From: Chryseobacterium sp. MEBOG06
Lineage (GTDB): Bacteria > Bacteroidota > Bacteroidia > Flavobacteriales > Weeksellaceae
Direction of reading: 5' to 3'
Assembly (NCBI RefSeq): GCF_021869765.1
Contig: NZ_CP084580.1
Location: forward strand, 4,836,001 to 4,900,000
Length of the DNA: 64,000 bases
Shown: piece by piece, positions 1-8,405 of the stretch
Layout of the letters: every line of letters begins with the position of its first letter
How positions within the stretch are numbered: position 1 is the first letter of the stretch
Notes under the pieces: model-generated
Seen by the model: only the letters and a program-made list of their open reading frames with translations
Databases searched by the model: none
Told to the model about the DNA's origin: nothing
Translations under genes and position numbers: made by a program

Positions 1-179
1 TACATCCAAAAAATGCAATGGAGCTAAGCGCACTGAAAGGTGTTTTAAAAGAAATGAACATTAAATTTGAGAAGGCTCATGTTAAAAGTTCTTTCAATGG
101 ACAGAAAGTGATCAAGAAAGCAAGCGATAATAAACATATAAAGCCTGCAGCAAAGCCTTCAAAACCTAAAGGAGAATAA
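1..179 (+). CDS. C-terminus of a short protein, possibly DUF2683-like (5' end outside window)
   Basis: The reading frame is open from the left edge (first full codon at base 3) to a TAA at 177-179. The visible 58 residues begin HPKNAMELSALKGVLKEMNI and end in a Lys/Pro-rich tail. The HPKN...LKALK...IKFEK pattern resembles the small DUF2683 proteins of Bacteroidota, a family of unknown function; this is memory-based and weak. The TAA overlaps the lspA ATG by one base (TAATG), so the two genes are probably co-transcribed and translationally coupled. The start lies outside the window. Confidence 0.6.
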   Translation, partial: HPKNAMELSALKGVLKEMNIKFEKAHVKSSFNGQKVIKKASDNKHIKPAAKPSKPKGE

Positions 180-817
180 TGAAAAAGATATTAGCTATCA
201 CATTTTTGGTATTGTTAATTGACCAGGCTTCAAAAATCTACATTAAAACGCATTTCAATCTGGATGACAGTGTCAATGTGTTTTCCGGTTTTAAACTGAC
301 TTTCGTAGAAAATCCGGGAATGGCTTATGGCTTTCACTTTGGTGGAATTATCGGAAAATATTTCCTCGTAATTTTAAGAATTTTCTTAATTGGAGGAATG
401 GTTTATATGTTTAAAAAGTGGCTGAAAGAAGGAGCCTCAAACTATCTACTGATTCCAATGGCCATCATCTTTGCCGGAGCTATCGGAAATCTTATTGACG
501 GAATGTTCTATGGAATGATCTTCGACAGCGGAACGGTTTATGACCCAAGTATTGACCGATGGATCGGCTACGGAGGGATCTCTAAGTTTGTTCCTATTGG
601 CCACGGATACTCTACTTTTATGAAAGGATGTGTAGTGGATATGCTTCATTTCCCATTGGTAGACTGGCATGTTCCAGACAGCTGGCCATTGATAGGTGGA
701 AAACATATTGAGTTCTTCAAATATATTTTCAATGTTGCCGATTCTGCGATTACGGTAGGAGCTGCATTCTTATTAATATTCAGAAAAAAAGCTTTTCCGA
801 ACGGCCTCGAGTTTTAA
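179..817 (+). CDS. lspA: Lipoprotein signal peptidase (signal peptidase II)
   Basis: This inner-membrane aspartic peptidase cuts the signal peptide from diacylated prolipoproteins just before the lipobox cysteine. The 212-residue protein has four hydrophobic segments (about 4-20, 58-78, 88-106 and 180-202). The family motifs are present: FVENPGMAYG near 42-51, GNLIDG at 103-108, and the catalytic aspartates as D154 in CVVDMLHFP and D188 in FNVADSAI. It is longer than the roughly 165-residue E. coli enzyme because of an insert at about 110-150, which is usual in Bacteroidota. The start overlaps the upstream stop by one base. The many lipoproteins in this window are its expected substrates. Confidence 0.96.
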   Translation: MKKILAITFLVLLIDQASKIYIKTHFNLDDSVNVFSGFKLTFVENPGMAYGFHFGGIIGKYFLVILRIFLIGGMVYMFKKWLKEGASNYLLIPMAIIFAGAIGNLIDGMFYGMIFDSGTVYDPSIDRWIGYGGISKFVPIGHGYSTFMKGCVVDMLHFPLVDWHVPDSWPLIGGKHIEFFKYIFNVADSAITVGAAFLLIFRKKAFPNGLEF

Positions 818-832
818 AAATATCTTCTTCGG

Positions 833-1477
833 ATGAAAAAAATAATCAAAAATATTTTTAAATTTTTCCTGCTTCTTCTCGTTGCAGGAATTCTTTTTAT
901 CGCCTGGGCCAACTACAGCATCAAAAATGAAAGTGCATCGTTCGTATCTTATAACATTAAGGATGTTCCCGAGGCAAAAACTGCATTATTGTTAGGAACA
1001 GGAAAAACCTTAAGCAATGGAACTCCGAATGCCTATTTCTATAACAGAATAAAAGCAGCAGCCGACTTATTTAAAAGCGGAAAAACACAATACATCATCG
1101 TAAGCGGTGATAACAGTACCCAGGACTATAACGAACCCGAAGATATGCAGCTTGCATTGATTCAGCAGGGAGTTCCACAGGATAGGATCATACTGGATCA
1201 TGCCGGATTCCGGACGTTGGATTCTGTGGTGAGAGCAAAAGATATCTTTGGACAGACTAAAATTGTGATTATCTCCCAAAAATTTCACAATGAAAGAGCC
1301 GTTTTTCTTGCTCAAAAAAATGGAATGGAAGCCTTTGGGTACAATGCAGAAGATGTCAATAAATACGCAGGATTAAAGACGAATATGCGGGAATATCTTG
1401 CCAAGACCAAAGTGTATTGGGATTTGCTATTTGGAGTAGAACCAAAATTTGGGGGAGAGAAGATAATAATTCCTTAA
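833..1477 (+). CDS. SanA/YdcF-type DUF218 membrane-anchored protein
   Basis: The 214-residue protein has one N-terminal membrane anchor (about residues 8-27) followed by a DUF218 domain. Visible hallmarks are ALLLGTG near 51-57, YIIVSGDNST near 85-94, the GVPQDRIILDHAGFRTLDSV block and VIISQKFHNERA. This family includes E. coli SanA and ElyC, linked to envelope barrier function and vancomycin resistance at high temperature; the reaction is not settled. It lies 15 bases after lspA and is probably in the same operon. Family assignment is firm, function uncertain. Confidence 0.88.
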   Translation: MKKIIKNIFKFFLLLLVAGILFIAWANYSIKNESASFVSYNIKDVPEAKTALLLGTGKTLSNGTPNAYFYNRIKAAADLFKSGKTQYIIVSGDNSTQDYNEPEDMQLALIQQGVPQDRIILDHAGFRTLDSVVRAKDIFGQTKIVIISQKFHNERAVFLAQKNGMEAFGYNAEDVNKYAGLKTNMREYLAKTKVYWDLLFGVEPKFGGEKIIIP

Positions 1478-1487
1478 CTTAGGTGGT

Positions 1488-2492
1488 ATGAAAGCCATTC
1501 AGTTTTTTATATTAATCTGTACTCTTGTTTCCTGCAAGAAAGAAAATATTTATTATTACGCCAACAATAAAGAAATTAAAGACAGTACCGTCATTCGCTT
1601 TGTTGATACGGAATTAAAAAAACTGAATATTGATCCCAAGAAAAAGAATTTAAAAATTCACACCACCCTGGATTCTGTTTCTTATCAAACAAATCTGGAT
1701 ACTATAAGAACGAAGGTCTTCGAGATAGCTTCAAAAGACAATTCGATTCCAAAAGACAAGGCTCTTTTTGATGAATGGGTAAGGGAAAAAATAATAGTGG
1801 TAGATAGTAAAACCGCAAAAGTGGTAAAATTCTACAGCACATTTAAACCCCCTAAGTTTGACCGATATGACCTCAACATGGCGGGAATGAAAAAGCTGAT
1901 CAATATGGGAAGTATTTTGAGTACAAATCCTAATGCTGAAATCCCTGAAGATTACCTTGTTATCTACGCCTCAGCGGTCATTCCTTCTGACAGTTCCAAA
2001 ATAAACGAACATGCGGCAGAGTTCCTGTCAAAGTTTAAGGTAGACCATCTGGACAGAAGACATTACAATTTAAATTTTCTATCTTTTCCAGACGCCATTA
2101 AAATATTCCAAACCTTTAGCAGGAACGGTGTATGCAAGGAACCTTTCAGCATCCAAAGCATTTTAGAAAATGATAATTCCATATATACCCATAAGGAAGA
2201 TTCGATCAAGATATTATCACCCATTGCTGCCAAGACCATCCAAAATCGTCTAGATTATTATAAAGACCACCATTACAGAATGTCTGATTCTCAGGTTAAA
2301 AGCACACAAAGTTTAATCAGTTTTGGAGTTCCCCCATCCTATTCTTTTATCATTAATGATGGAAAGTATACTTATTTTATTTATGTAGCAGGTGCCGTGG
2401 TTACCGATATTCACAAAAAACAATCAAAAATGATTCCGCTTACATGGATGAAAAGAATCGGAATTCATTACTATAACGCAATTAGAAAGTAA
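1488..2492 (+). CDS. Hypothetical lipoprotein, 334 residues
   Basis: The N-terminus MKAIQFFILICTLVSCKKE is a lipoprotein signal peptide with lipobox LVSC, so the mature protein would begin at C16 and sit in the membrane facing the periplasm or surface. The rest is soluble, rich in Lys, Asp and Ile, with no motif I recognise. It starts 10 bases after the DUF218 gene and probably belongs to the lspA operon. The C-terminal part ends with a Tyr-rich stretch and a basic tail. No function is proposed. Confidence 0.8.
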   Translation: MKAIQFFILICTLVSCKKENIYYYANNKEIKDSTVIRFVDTELKKLNIDPKKKNLKIHTTLDSVSYQTNLDTIRTKVFEIASKDNSIPKDKALFDEWVREKIIVVDSKTAKVVKFYSTFKPPKFDRYDLNMAGMKKLINMGSILSTNPNAEIPEDYLVIYASAVIPSDSSKINEHAAEFLSKFKVDHLDRRHYNLNFLSFPDAIKIFQTFSRNGVCKEPFSIQSILENDNSIYTHKEDSIKILSPIAAKTIQNRLDYYKDHHYRMSDSQVKSTQSLISFGVPPSYSFIINDGKYTYFIYVAGAVVTDIHKKQSKMIPLTWMKRIGIHYYNAIRK

Positions 2493-2542
2493 TTTTGCTT
2501 AAATTTGCAATTCATTAATTTTTAAATATAAATTTTAAACAA

Positions 2543-3511
2543 ATGTCAAGAATTCTTACCGGCATTCAAGCCACCGGAACACCCCATCTTGGAAATTTGC
2601 TTGGGGCAATTATTCCTGCTATCGAACTATCCAAGCAGGAAGGCAATGAATCATTTTTATTTATTGCGAATCTTCATACGCTTACCCAGATTAAAGATGC
2701 GCAAACTTTAAGACAGAATACCTACGAGATTGCTGCGGCTTGGCTTGCTTGTGGATTAGATACCGAAAAAACATTTTTCTACAGACAAAGTGATATCGCT
2801 GAAACCTGTGAACTTTCTTGGCATTTATCATGTTTTTTTCCATATCAAAGATTAACGTTGGCTCATTCATTTAAGGATAAAGCGGACCGTCTTCAGGATG
2901 TAAATGCTGGTTTGTTTACCTACCCTATTCTGATGGCTGCAGATATTTTATTGTATGATGCGGAGATTGTTCCTGTAGGAAAAGATCAGCTTCAGCATTT
3001 GGAGTTTGCAAGAGATGTTGCATCAAGATTTAACAATCAGATGGGTGAAATCCTTGTACTTCCACAATCTGAACTTCAGGAAGACACCAAATATGTCCCA
3101 GGAACAGACGGGCAGAAAATGTCTAAATCAAGAGGAAATATCATCAATATTTTCTTACCCGAAAAGGAGCTTAAAAAGCAAGTAATGAGTATTGAATCGG
3201 ATTCTAAGTCTTTAGAAGAACCTAAGGACCCTGAAACGGATAAGACATTCAATATTTATGAACTTATAGCGACACCGGAACAGACAGAAGAACTGAGATC
3301 GAAATATCTTGCCGGAAACTTCGGATACGGCCATGCTAAAAAAGAATTACTGGATCTTATTTTGGTACGTTTTGCCAAAGAAAGAGAAACATTCTCTTAT
3401 TATATGAACAATCTTGATGAGCTGGAAGCAAAATTGCAGGAAGGTGCTGAAAAAACCAGACCTGTTGCCCTTTCAACACTTAAAAGAGTAAGAACAAGCT
3501 TAGGATTTTAA
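2543..3511 (+). CDS. trpS: Tryptophanyl-tRNA synthetase
   Basis: This class I enzyme charges tRNA(Trp) with tryptophan using ATP. The protein has 322 residues, close to the usual 325-335. The HIGH-type signature appears as TGTPHLGNLLGA (residues 11-22), and the second ATP-binding signature as KMSKS in GQKMSKSRGN near residues 192-201. LYDAEIVPVGKDQLQH, the core sequence of bacterial TrpRS, is also present. It starts 50 bases after the lipoprotein and ends at a strong terminator. Confidence 0.97.
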   Translation: MSRILTGIQATGTPHLGNLLGAIIPAIELSKQEGNESFLFIANLHTLTQIKDAQTLRQNTYEIAAAWLACGLDTEKTFFYRQSDIAETCELSWHLSCFFPYQRLTLAHSFKDKADRLQDVNAGLFTYPILMAADILLYDAEIVPVGKDQLQHLEFARDVASRFNNQMGEILVLPQSELQEDTKYVPGTDGQKMSKSRGNIINIFLPEKELKKQVMSIESDSKSLEEPKDPETDKTFNIYELIATPEQTEELRSKYLAGNFGYGHAKKELLDLILVRFAKERETFSYYMNNLDELEAKLQEGAEKTRPVALSTLKRVRTSLGF

Positions 3512-3531
3512 TTCTGAGTTTTAAATATAAG

Positions 3532-3570
3532 AACCGGCTGCCTTCAATTGAAAGCAGCCGGTTTTTTTTC
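3532..3570 (+). terminator. Rho-independent terminator of trpS
   Basis: A perfect 10-bp stem (AACCGGCTGC at 3532-3541 with GCAGCCGGTT at 3554-3563), 12-base loop and a run of T directly after. It lies 20 bases past the trpS stop and before the convergent histidine kinase gene. The T-run exists only in the plus orientation. Confidence 0.92.
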
Positions 3571-3596
3571 TGCTAATGTTTTTATTTATAGTGACA

Positions 3597-4880
3597 TCAG
3601 GCTTTATTTTTTGTAAGAATAAAGTAGTGCATTTTATCTTCAAACTCATAGATAATATCCCAGCCTGGATATTGTTTTATAATTGTTTTAATGATAGACA
3701 GCCCTAATCCTGTCGAAGTATGATCCGATCCCTGTTTATAGAACCGGTTAAATATCTTAGACTTATCCAGGGGAACAGATGCTCCGCTATTTTGGAATGT
3801 TATTCTGTCATTTTCAATGATAATATTTAAAGTACCTTCTTCATTATTGTATTTAACAGCGTTTTTAAGCAGATTGGAGAGTAGAATATCCGCAAGATCC
3901 TGATTGAAATCTGCCACAAATATTCCTTTTTCTATGATGCTGACCTCTACTTTTTTAAATTCTATAAAATCTTCATAGTTCTCAACCAACTTAGAAATCA
4001 TCCTATTAAAATCAACCCCTGATGTTTTATTAAACTGGCTGTTTTCTATTTTGGAAAGCATTAACAGTGACTTATTAAGCCCCACCATTCTTCTAAGATC
4101 ATTTTTAACTTCAGTAAGGAAGTTCAGATTTTTTTTATCAGGATTTTCGTTCTGGATGAGAAGATCTATTTTATTAATAACAATAGCCAGTGGAGTCTGA
4201 AGCTCGTGAGAAGCATTTTCAATAAATTGTTTCTGCTGATAGAAAACAAGTTCATTACGCTCAATCATTTCATTAATTTCCACATTCAGCTCCTCAAACT
4301 CCGTGATGGAAAAATTCTGCTTTTCCTGGGGAAACGGAACCCCAAACTGGTATTTTTTAAGCTTATCAAGTATTAAATAGAATGGCCTCATTGCCTTATT
4401 AAGCAGATATCCGTTGACAGCTACAATGCTTATTACTAAAAAAACATAAAGCACGACCAAAGCTGTCGTAAGATCGTAGATCAATTCATCTTCTTCTACT
4501 GTAGAAGTTCTTATGACAAGCCTCTGATGCATTTTGAACTGATCGATAAAGTCTGCCTCCAACACCCTGTAGGGTTGATCTTTATCATCATACTCCATAT
4601 AATACATCTTATTATAGAGCCTGCTCTTATTTTTATAATCTCCTTCTCTAATAGAATTAATTTTAAATTCATTAAATCCAAAATCATTATTCTTCAGCAG
4701 CTGAGGATTAAGGTAAACCGCTTTAATGATCTGTATCTTCCTGTTTCGTAAACCATCATCCACATTATCATGCACTTCATCCAGGATATAGGCATAAAAC
4801 AATCCTGCCCACACTGCAATAATCAGCAGCAGAATCATGATCAGGTATTTTATGGTGTAGTATTTTAATGAAACTTTCAT
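3597..4880 (-). CDS. Two-component sensor histidine kinase
   Basis: This membrane kinase of 427 residues autophosphorylates on histidine in response to an unknown signal. Membrane segments lie at about 11-31 and 138-158, enclosing a periplasmic sensor region of roughly 105 residues. The HisKA domain carries H225 in ASHELQTPLA. The HATPase domain has an N-box (LLSNLLKNAVKYNN), a weak G1 box and the G2 motif GLGLSI near the C-terminus. The start codon overlaps the stop of the response regulator gene by one base (TGATG), so the pair is translationally coupled. The two PepSY-like genes just upstream in the same direction suggest an envelope signal. Confidence 0.94.
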   Translation of the reverse strand: MKVSLKYYTIKYLIMILLLIIAVWAGLFYAYILDEVHDNVDDGLRNRKIQIIKAVYLNPQLLKNNDFGFNEFKINSIREGDYKNKSRLYNKMYYMEYDDKDQPYRVLEADFIDQFKMHQRLVIRTSTVEEDELIYDLTTALVVLYVFLVISIVAVNGYLLNKAMRPFYLILDKLKKYQFGVPFPQEKQNFSITEFEELNVEINEMIERNELVFYQQKQFIENASHELQTPLAIVINKIDLLIQNENPDKKNLNFLTEVKNDLRRMVGLNKSLLMLSKIENSQFNKTSGVDFNRMISKLVENYEDFIEFKKVEVSIIEKGIFVADFNQDLADILLSNLLKNAVKYNNEEGTLNIIIENDRITFQNSGASVPLDKSKIFNRFYKQGSDHTSTGLGLSIIKTIIKQYPGWDIIYEFEDKMHYFILTKNKA

Positions 4881-5551
4881 CAGACAAATTTATATCCTAT
4901 TCCATATACAGCCTGGAAATCAGCTTCTGCATTGAGGGTTTTCAATTTTTTACGAAGGTTTTTAATCTGTGAATAGATAAAATCAAGACTGTCTGCCTGA
5001 TCGATATAATCACCCCAGATTGCTTCCGCCAATGTTGTTTTCTGTAAAGTCTTTTCCGGATGAATCACAAAGTAATACAAAAGATCATATTCTTTTCGGT
5101 TCAGCACTAATTCTTTATTTCCCACCATCACTATTCTGCTCTCCGGATCGATGCTTATGTTTTTGTAAGTAATGATATTTTCTCCGTCCTGATGATTTCT
5201 TCTGATTACCGATTTTACTCTCGCCAAAAGCTCAGCAAGGTGAAAAGGTTTTGCCAGATAATCATCAGCGCCTATTTCCAGTCCGGTTACTTTATCGTCC
5301 ACCGAATCTTTCGCGGAGAGAATGATCACAGGATCTTTTTTATGCATCTTTTTGATCTCTCTCAGGAGGTCGATACCATTTCCGTCAGGCAACATAATAT
5401 CCAGAAGAATACAATCATATTCATAAGAGATAATTTTTTCTAAGCCTGAGCTGTAATCAAGAGCATATTCTACTATAAAATGCTCTGCTTCCAGAAACTT
5501 CTGTACAGTATCCTTTAATTGCGGCTCATCTTCTACTATTAAAATCTTCAT
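4880..5551 (-). CDS. OmpR-family response regulator
   Basis: The 223-residue protein has an N-terminal receiver domain (about 1-115) with the acidic pair E7/D8, phospho-acceptor D51 in LLDIMLPDGNG and K101 in YLAKPF. A C-terminal winged-helix DNA-binding domain of the OmpR/PhoB type follows (about 125-223: ELVLNRKEYDLLYYF, VDLDF-like turn, YGIGYKF end). It is the partner of the downstream histidine kinase, whose start codon overlaps its stop. A plausible local target is the PepSY-like gene pair 200 bp upstream, but no operator could be identified. Confidence 0.95.
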   Translation of the reverse strand: MKILIVEDEPQLKDTVQKFLEAEHFIVEYALDYSSGLEKIISYEYDCILLDIMLPDGNGIDLLREIKKMHKKDPVIILSAKDSVDDKVTGLEIGADDYLAKPFHLAELLARVKSVIRRNHQDGENIITYKNISIDPESRIVMVGNKELVLNRKEYDLLYYFVIHPEKTLQKTTLAEAIWGDYIDQADSLDFIYSQIKNLRKKLKTLNAEADFQAVYGIGYKFV

Positions 5552-5748
5552 ACCTCTTTATTTTGGTGCTTTGCTACATGATTGAAATTATATCAAATAT
5601 ATGAAATTATAGAAAGGGAAAAAGAAAGAGGAAGATCAGAAGTTACAGTATATGACTGGCAGCCTCTTTTATTTCATGTAAAAAACACATTTAATTTTGC
5701 TTCCTTTCAATTCCAGACCTCAATGACTTTCCTCTTTCTCAATCTTTT

Positions 5749-5955
5749 TTAATTCATTTTTACAAAACGGCCATCAGCATCGAAAATAAGGCAGATCCCG
5801 TTCAATAAATGAATTTTATAGGCATTATATTTTTTTTCAATAGATTTAACTACACTGCACGGATGGTGCTTTGTCATAAAAGACACAATACTTTTCCTAA
5901 TCTTAGCGGAAGAAACTTTTCTTCCGTTGCTTCTTATTAAATTCCAGTTGACCAT
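5749..5955 (-). CDS. Small single-repeat PepSY-like protein
   Basis: The 68-residue product ends in YKIHLLNGICLIFDADGRFVKMN, which matches the repeat ends of the neighbouring 149-residue protein (LSNGLELEFDRNGNFKKIDD). This is the pattern of PepSY-like, beta-lactamase-inhibitor-like domains (DUF2874). Unlike its neighbour it has no signal peptide and only one repeat, so it looks like a half-length cytosolic paralogue. It follows the larger gene by 35 bases on the same strand and is probably in the same transcript. It could be a degenerate duplicate, but the frame is clean. Confidence 0.72.
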   Translation of the reverse strand: MVNWNLIRSNGRKVSSAKIRKSIVSFMTKHHPCSVVKSIEKKYNAYKIHLLNGICLIFDADGRFVKMN

Positions 5956-5990
5956 AATATTAAAATTTTGTGTTAATGTGTAATGATGAA

Positions 5991-6440
5991 TTAGTCGTCA
6001 ATTTTTTTAAAGTTTCCGTTTCTGTCAAACTCAAGCTCCAGCCCGTTGGACAGTTCGGCTTTGTAAGACCATCTCTTCTTCTCTATCTTGATGATATAAG
6101 TATTTGGGAAGTTTCGGGTACTGTAGTTCCTGATGGAGGCCGGAATAAAACTATAAGGTAGCTTCTCATGTTTACCATCAACTTCTTTCCAGTTACCCTG
6201 ACTGTCAAATTCTATTTTCATTCCATTTCTCAGGTAGACTTTATATTCATCTACTCCATAGATCGCTCTGTCTTCAATAGCTGAACTTACAGGTACGCCT
6301 TTAAAATGAGTAGTAAGAAACGTTTTGGATGTTTTAGGTAGCTGATTCGCAGAGATCACTCTGTCTTGTCCGAAGATCAAGCCGCCAATACATAAAAACA
6401 TGACAATAAGTATTCCAGTGATTTTCTTTGCATTTTTCAT
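5991..6440 (-). CDS. Secreted PepSY-like protein (DUF2874), two repeats
   Basis: The 149-residue protein starts with a signal peptide (MKNAKKITGILIVMFLCIGG, cleavage probably after FGQ near 25). Two repeats follow: the first ends LRNGMKIEFDSQGNWKEVDG (about 71-90), the second LSNGLELEFDRNGNFKKIDD (130-149). Such periplasmic PepSY-like proteins in Bacteroidota are often encoded beside two-component systems, as here, and may modulate the sensor; this role is inference. It is the first gene of the group running toward the response regulator and kinase. Confidence 0.85.
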   Translation of the reverse strand: MKNAKKITGILIVMFLCIGGLIFGQDRVISANQLPKTSKTFLTTHFKGVPVSSAIEDRAIYGVDEYKVYLRNGMKIEFDSQGNWKEVDGKHEKLPYSFIPASIRNYSTRNFPNTYIIKIEKKRWSYKAELSNGLELEFDRNGNFKKIDD

Positions 6441-6560
6441 AACATTAAGTTTTTCTGTTATTATTATGAAGCAAAGGTCAGAATCAATTTAGGAAAGAAT
6501 TAGGAAAAATTTTATTAGTAAAAAAAAGTGGATAAGAACCACAGGAAAAATAGTAAATAC

Positions 6561-6694
6561 AATTAAACCATTAAGATAAATTAAGGTTTTAAGAAAAGCA
6601 AGACTGATTATGTTTGAAATTACTTTACCATAGGCTGGCAATAACACTTAATCTTAACTCCCTTAAAAGCTTCAATAACCTTAATGGTTTAAAT
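6561..6694. repeat. Imperfect inverted repeat element in intergenic DNA
   Basis: TTAAACCATTAAG at 6563-6575 is repeated as its exact inverse complement CTTAATGGTTTAA at 6680-6692. Similarity continues inward: the left arm has ATTAAGGTTTTAAG, and the inverse complement of the right arm has ATTGAAGCTTTTAAG. The whole is about 130 bp in the 286-bp gap between a PepSY-like gene and a HAD gene (both minus), with no coding potential. It could be a large hairpin, a REP/MITE-like element, or an extended terminator of the HAD gene. Confidence 0.55.
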
Positions 6695-6726
6695 AATTTT
6701 TGTTTCAGACTTTATAGTCCGGAATA

Positions 6727-7422
6727 TTATAAGTATTCTTTGATTTGCTGGAGATGGGTAATTGCTTTTATCCCTTCTTTTTGTTTGTCTTCTTTATAAA
6801 CATCAAAGAAGATGGCATCCATTCCGAAAGCTGTTGCTCCCATTGCATCCGCTATCCAGTCGTCCCCAATCAGGATGCTCTCTTCTTTTTTCGCTTCAGA
6901 AAGCCCCAGAGAGTATTCAAAAATTTTAGGATTGGGTTTTCTTACTCCTATTGCATCTGCACTGGTAATGGTTTTAAAGTAAGGAGCAATTCCGGATAGA
7001 GTGCATTTTCTCTCCGTAACTTCCTGAAATCCGTTAGAAATAATATGAAGCGTATAATTTTTGGCTTTTAAATATTCAAGAACATCTTCTGCTCCTTCCA
7101 CCAATTCATTATAAGCCACAATATTATCCAGAAAGTTTTCTTCAAAATAAAGAGACAGTTCTTTGTTATCCACTCCAAAATGCATGAAGGAATCATAGAA
7201 ACGGTGTTCTCTTAAATATTCTTTACCGATAATACCATCCCTGATCTTTTCCCAGAGATCTTCATTGATGTCATGGTACACAGAATGAAACTCTTCAAAG
7301 TCAATATTATACTTCGAAGTGATTTCCTGTTTTTCGAAAAGGTCCTTAATGGTAAGATAGGCATTTCTGCGGTGATCCCAAAGTGTATTATCGAGATCAA
7401 AATAAACGTGCTGCATTTTCAT
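6727..7422 (-). CDS. HAD-family hydrolase, YjjG-type nucleotidase
   Basis: This cytosolic phosphatase has the HAD motifs in order: VYFDLDNTLWD near the N-terminus (motif I), IISNGF (motif II), KPNPKIFEYSLG (motif III lysine) and IGDDWIADAMGA (motif IV). Length (231 residues) and order match the YjjG/YfnB group, which dephosphorylates pyrimidine and non-canonical nucleoside 5'-monophosphates; the exact substrate is inferred. The longest frame begins at a TTG at 7431; the ATG at 7422 (MKMQHVYFD) places the DxD motif at the usual distance and is preferred. It follows a small 44-codon gene. Confidence 0.88.
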   Translation of the reverse strand: MKMQHVYFDLDNTLWDHRRNAYLTIKDLFEKQEITSKYNIDFEEFHSVYHDINEDLWEKIRDGIIGKEYLREHRFYDSFMHFGVDNKELSLYFEENFLDNIVAYNELVEGAEDVLEYLKAKNYTLHIISNGFQEVTERKCTLSGIAPYFKTITSADAIGVRKPNPKIFEYSLGLSEAKKEESILIGDDWIADAMGATAFGMDAIFFDVYKEDKQKEGIKAITHLQQIKEYL

Positions 7423-7442
7423 ACAGCACAAAGTTAATCATT

Positions 7443-7577
7443 TTAATTTTTTAAAATAGGATAATTTTTGCTCTTGCTTTTCACAATTTCAATACTTTTA
7501 GAAAAATTGAGCAAAAAATCAATGGTTTGTTTCTTAGGTTTCAAAGTTTTCACTTTTAAGGAATCATTTTTTTTCAT
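7443..7577 (-). CDS. Small basic protein, 44 residues
   Basis: A short frame with ATG at 7577 and TAA at 7443 encodes MKKNDSLKVKTLKPKKQT, then IDFLLNFSKSIEIVKSKSKN and a six-residue tail. The composition is that of a real protein: lysine-rich head, then FLLNFSKSIEIVK. I recall similar 40-60 residue proteins with a [IV]xFLLxxSKS[LI]xxxK core in other Flavobacteriia, without known function. It lies 46 bases after the ECF sigma gene and before the HAD gene, same strand. No domain can be named. Confidence 0.6.
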   Translation of the reverse strand: MKKNDSLKVKTLKPKKQTIDFLLNFSKSIEIVKSKSKNYPILKN

Positions 7578-7623
7578 AGGCGGGTATGTTTTCCTTAAAA
7601 CGTGAAATTTTACGAAATATTAT

Positions 7624-8214
7624 CTATCTGGTTAATATTATGTTATTTTCTTCCATGATTTTTCTCAGGTTAATCAAAGCATATCGCACTCTACCCAGTG
7701 TGGTATTAATACTCATATCTGTATGATCAGCAATCTCTTTGAAGCTTAGACCGTCAAAAAACCTCAGTTTAATCACCTCTTGTTGATTTGCCGGTAAAAA
7801 TTGCAGCATTCTCAAAAGGTCTTCCTGAATCTGATTGGTGACAAGCTGATCTTCAATATTTTCTGAAGGCTCTCTGATTAAATCAAAGATAGAATATTCA
7901 TCCGTTTCAAAAGTAGTTTGTGAAACTTTGATATTTTTCGCTTTTGATCTGAAATAGTCGATGATTAGGTTGTAGGAAATTCTTTTCGCCCAAAGAATAA
8001 ATTTACCTTCCTCGTTATAGCGTCCTTCTTTCAGCATGACAATAATCTTCATGAATGTATCCTGAAAAATATCGTTGGCTAAATCTTCATCATTAATTTT
8101 GTAAAAAATGAATGTAAACAGCTCTCTCTGGTGTCGGTGAATAAGGGTTGATAAGGCCCCTTCGTCTCCTTTTTGGTAAAGGGAAATTAGTAAACTATCC
8201 GATTTTGATTTCAT
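7624..8214 (-). CDS. ECF-type RNA polymerase sigma factor
   Basis: The protein (196 residues from the ATG at 8214) has sigma-70 region 2 in the first half (LISLYQKGDEGALSTLIHRH, DLANDIFQDTFMKI, then FILWAKRISYNLIIDYFR) and region 4 in the second (LPANQQEVIKLRFFDGLSFKEIADHTDMSINTTLGRVRYAL). It recruits RNA polymerase to a specific promoter set. No anti-sigma factor gene is adjacent: the upstream neighbour is a small secreted protein and the downstream one a 44-residue protein. The longest frame begins with a TTG at 8226; the ATG is preferred. Regulon unknown. Confidence 0.93.
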   Translation of the reverse strand: MKSKSDSLLISLYQKGDEGALSTLIHRHQRELFTFIFYKINDEDLANDIFQDTFMKIIVMLKEGRYNEEGKFILWAKRISYNLIIDYFRSKAKNIKVSQTTFETDEYSIFDLIREPSENIEDQLVTNQIQEDLLRMLQFLPANQQEVIKLRFFDGLSFKEIADHTDMSINTTLGRVRYALINLRKIMEENNIILTR

Positions 8215-8405
8215 AACTCTTCTCAATATAACATTTGTAGACAGTCATTCCTCCAGATATTCTATCTGGTCTTTGCTGTATAAACAAAACAGTTGTAGAG
8301 TAGAGTCTCTTCTATAGGCGGTACAATTATTATGATGTAAATATAATAATTTTTTAATAACTGTTAACCTATTATTAAATTTTCACAATAAAAATTTAAA
8401 AAAAA

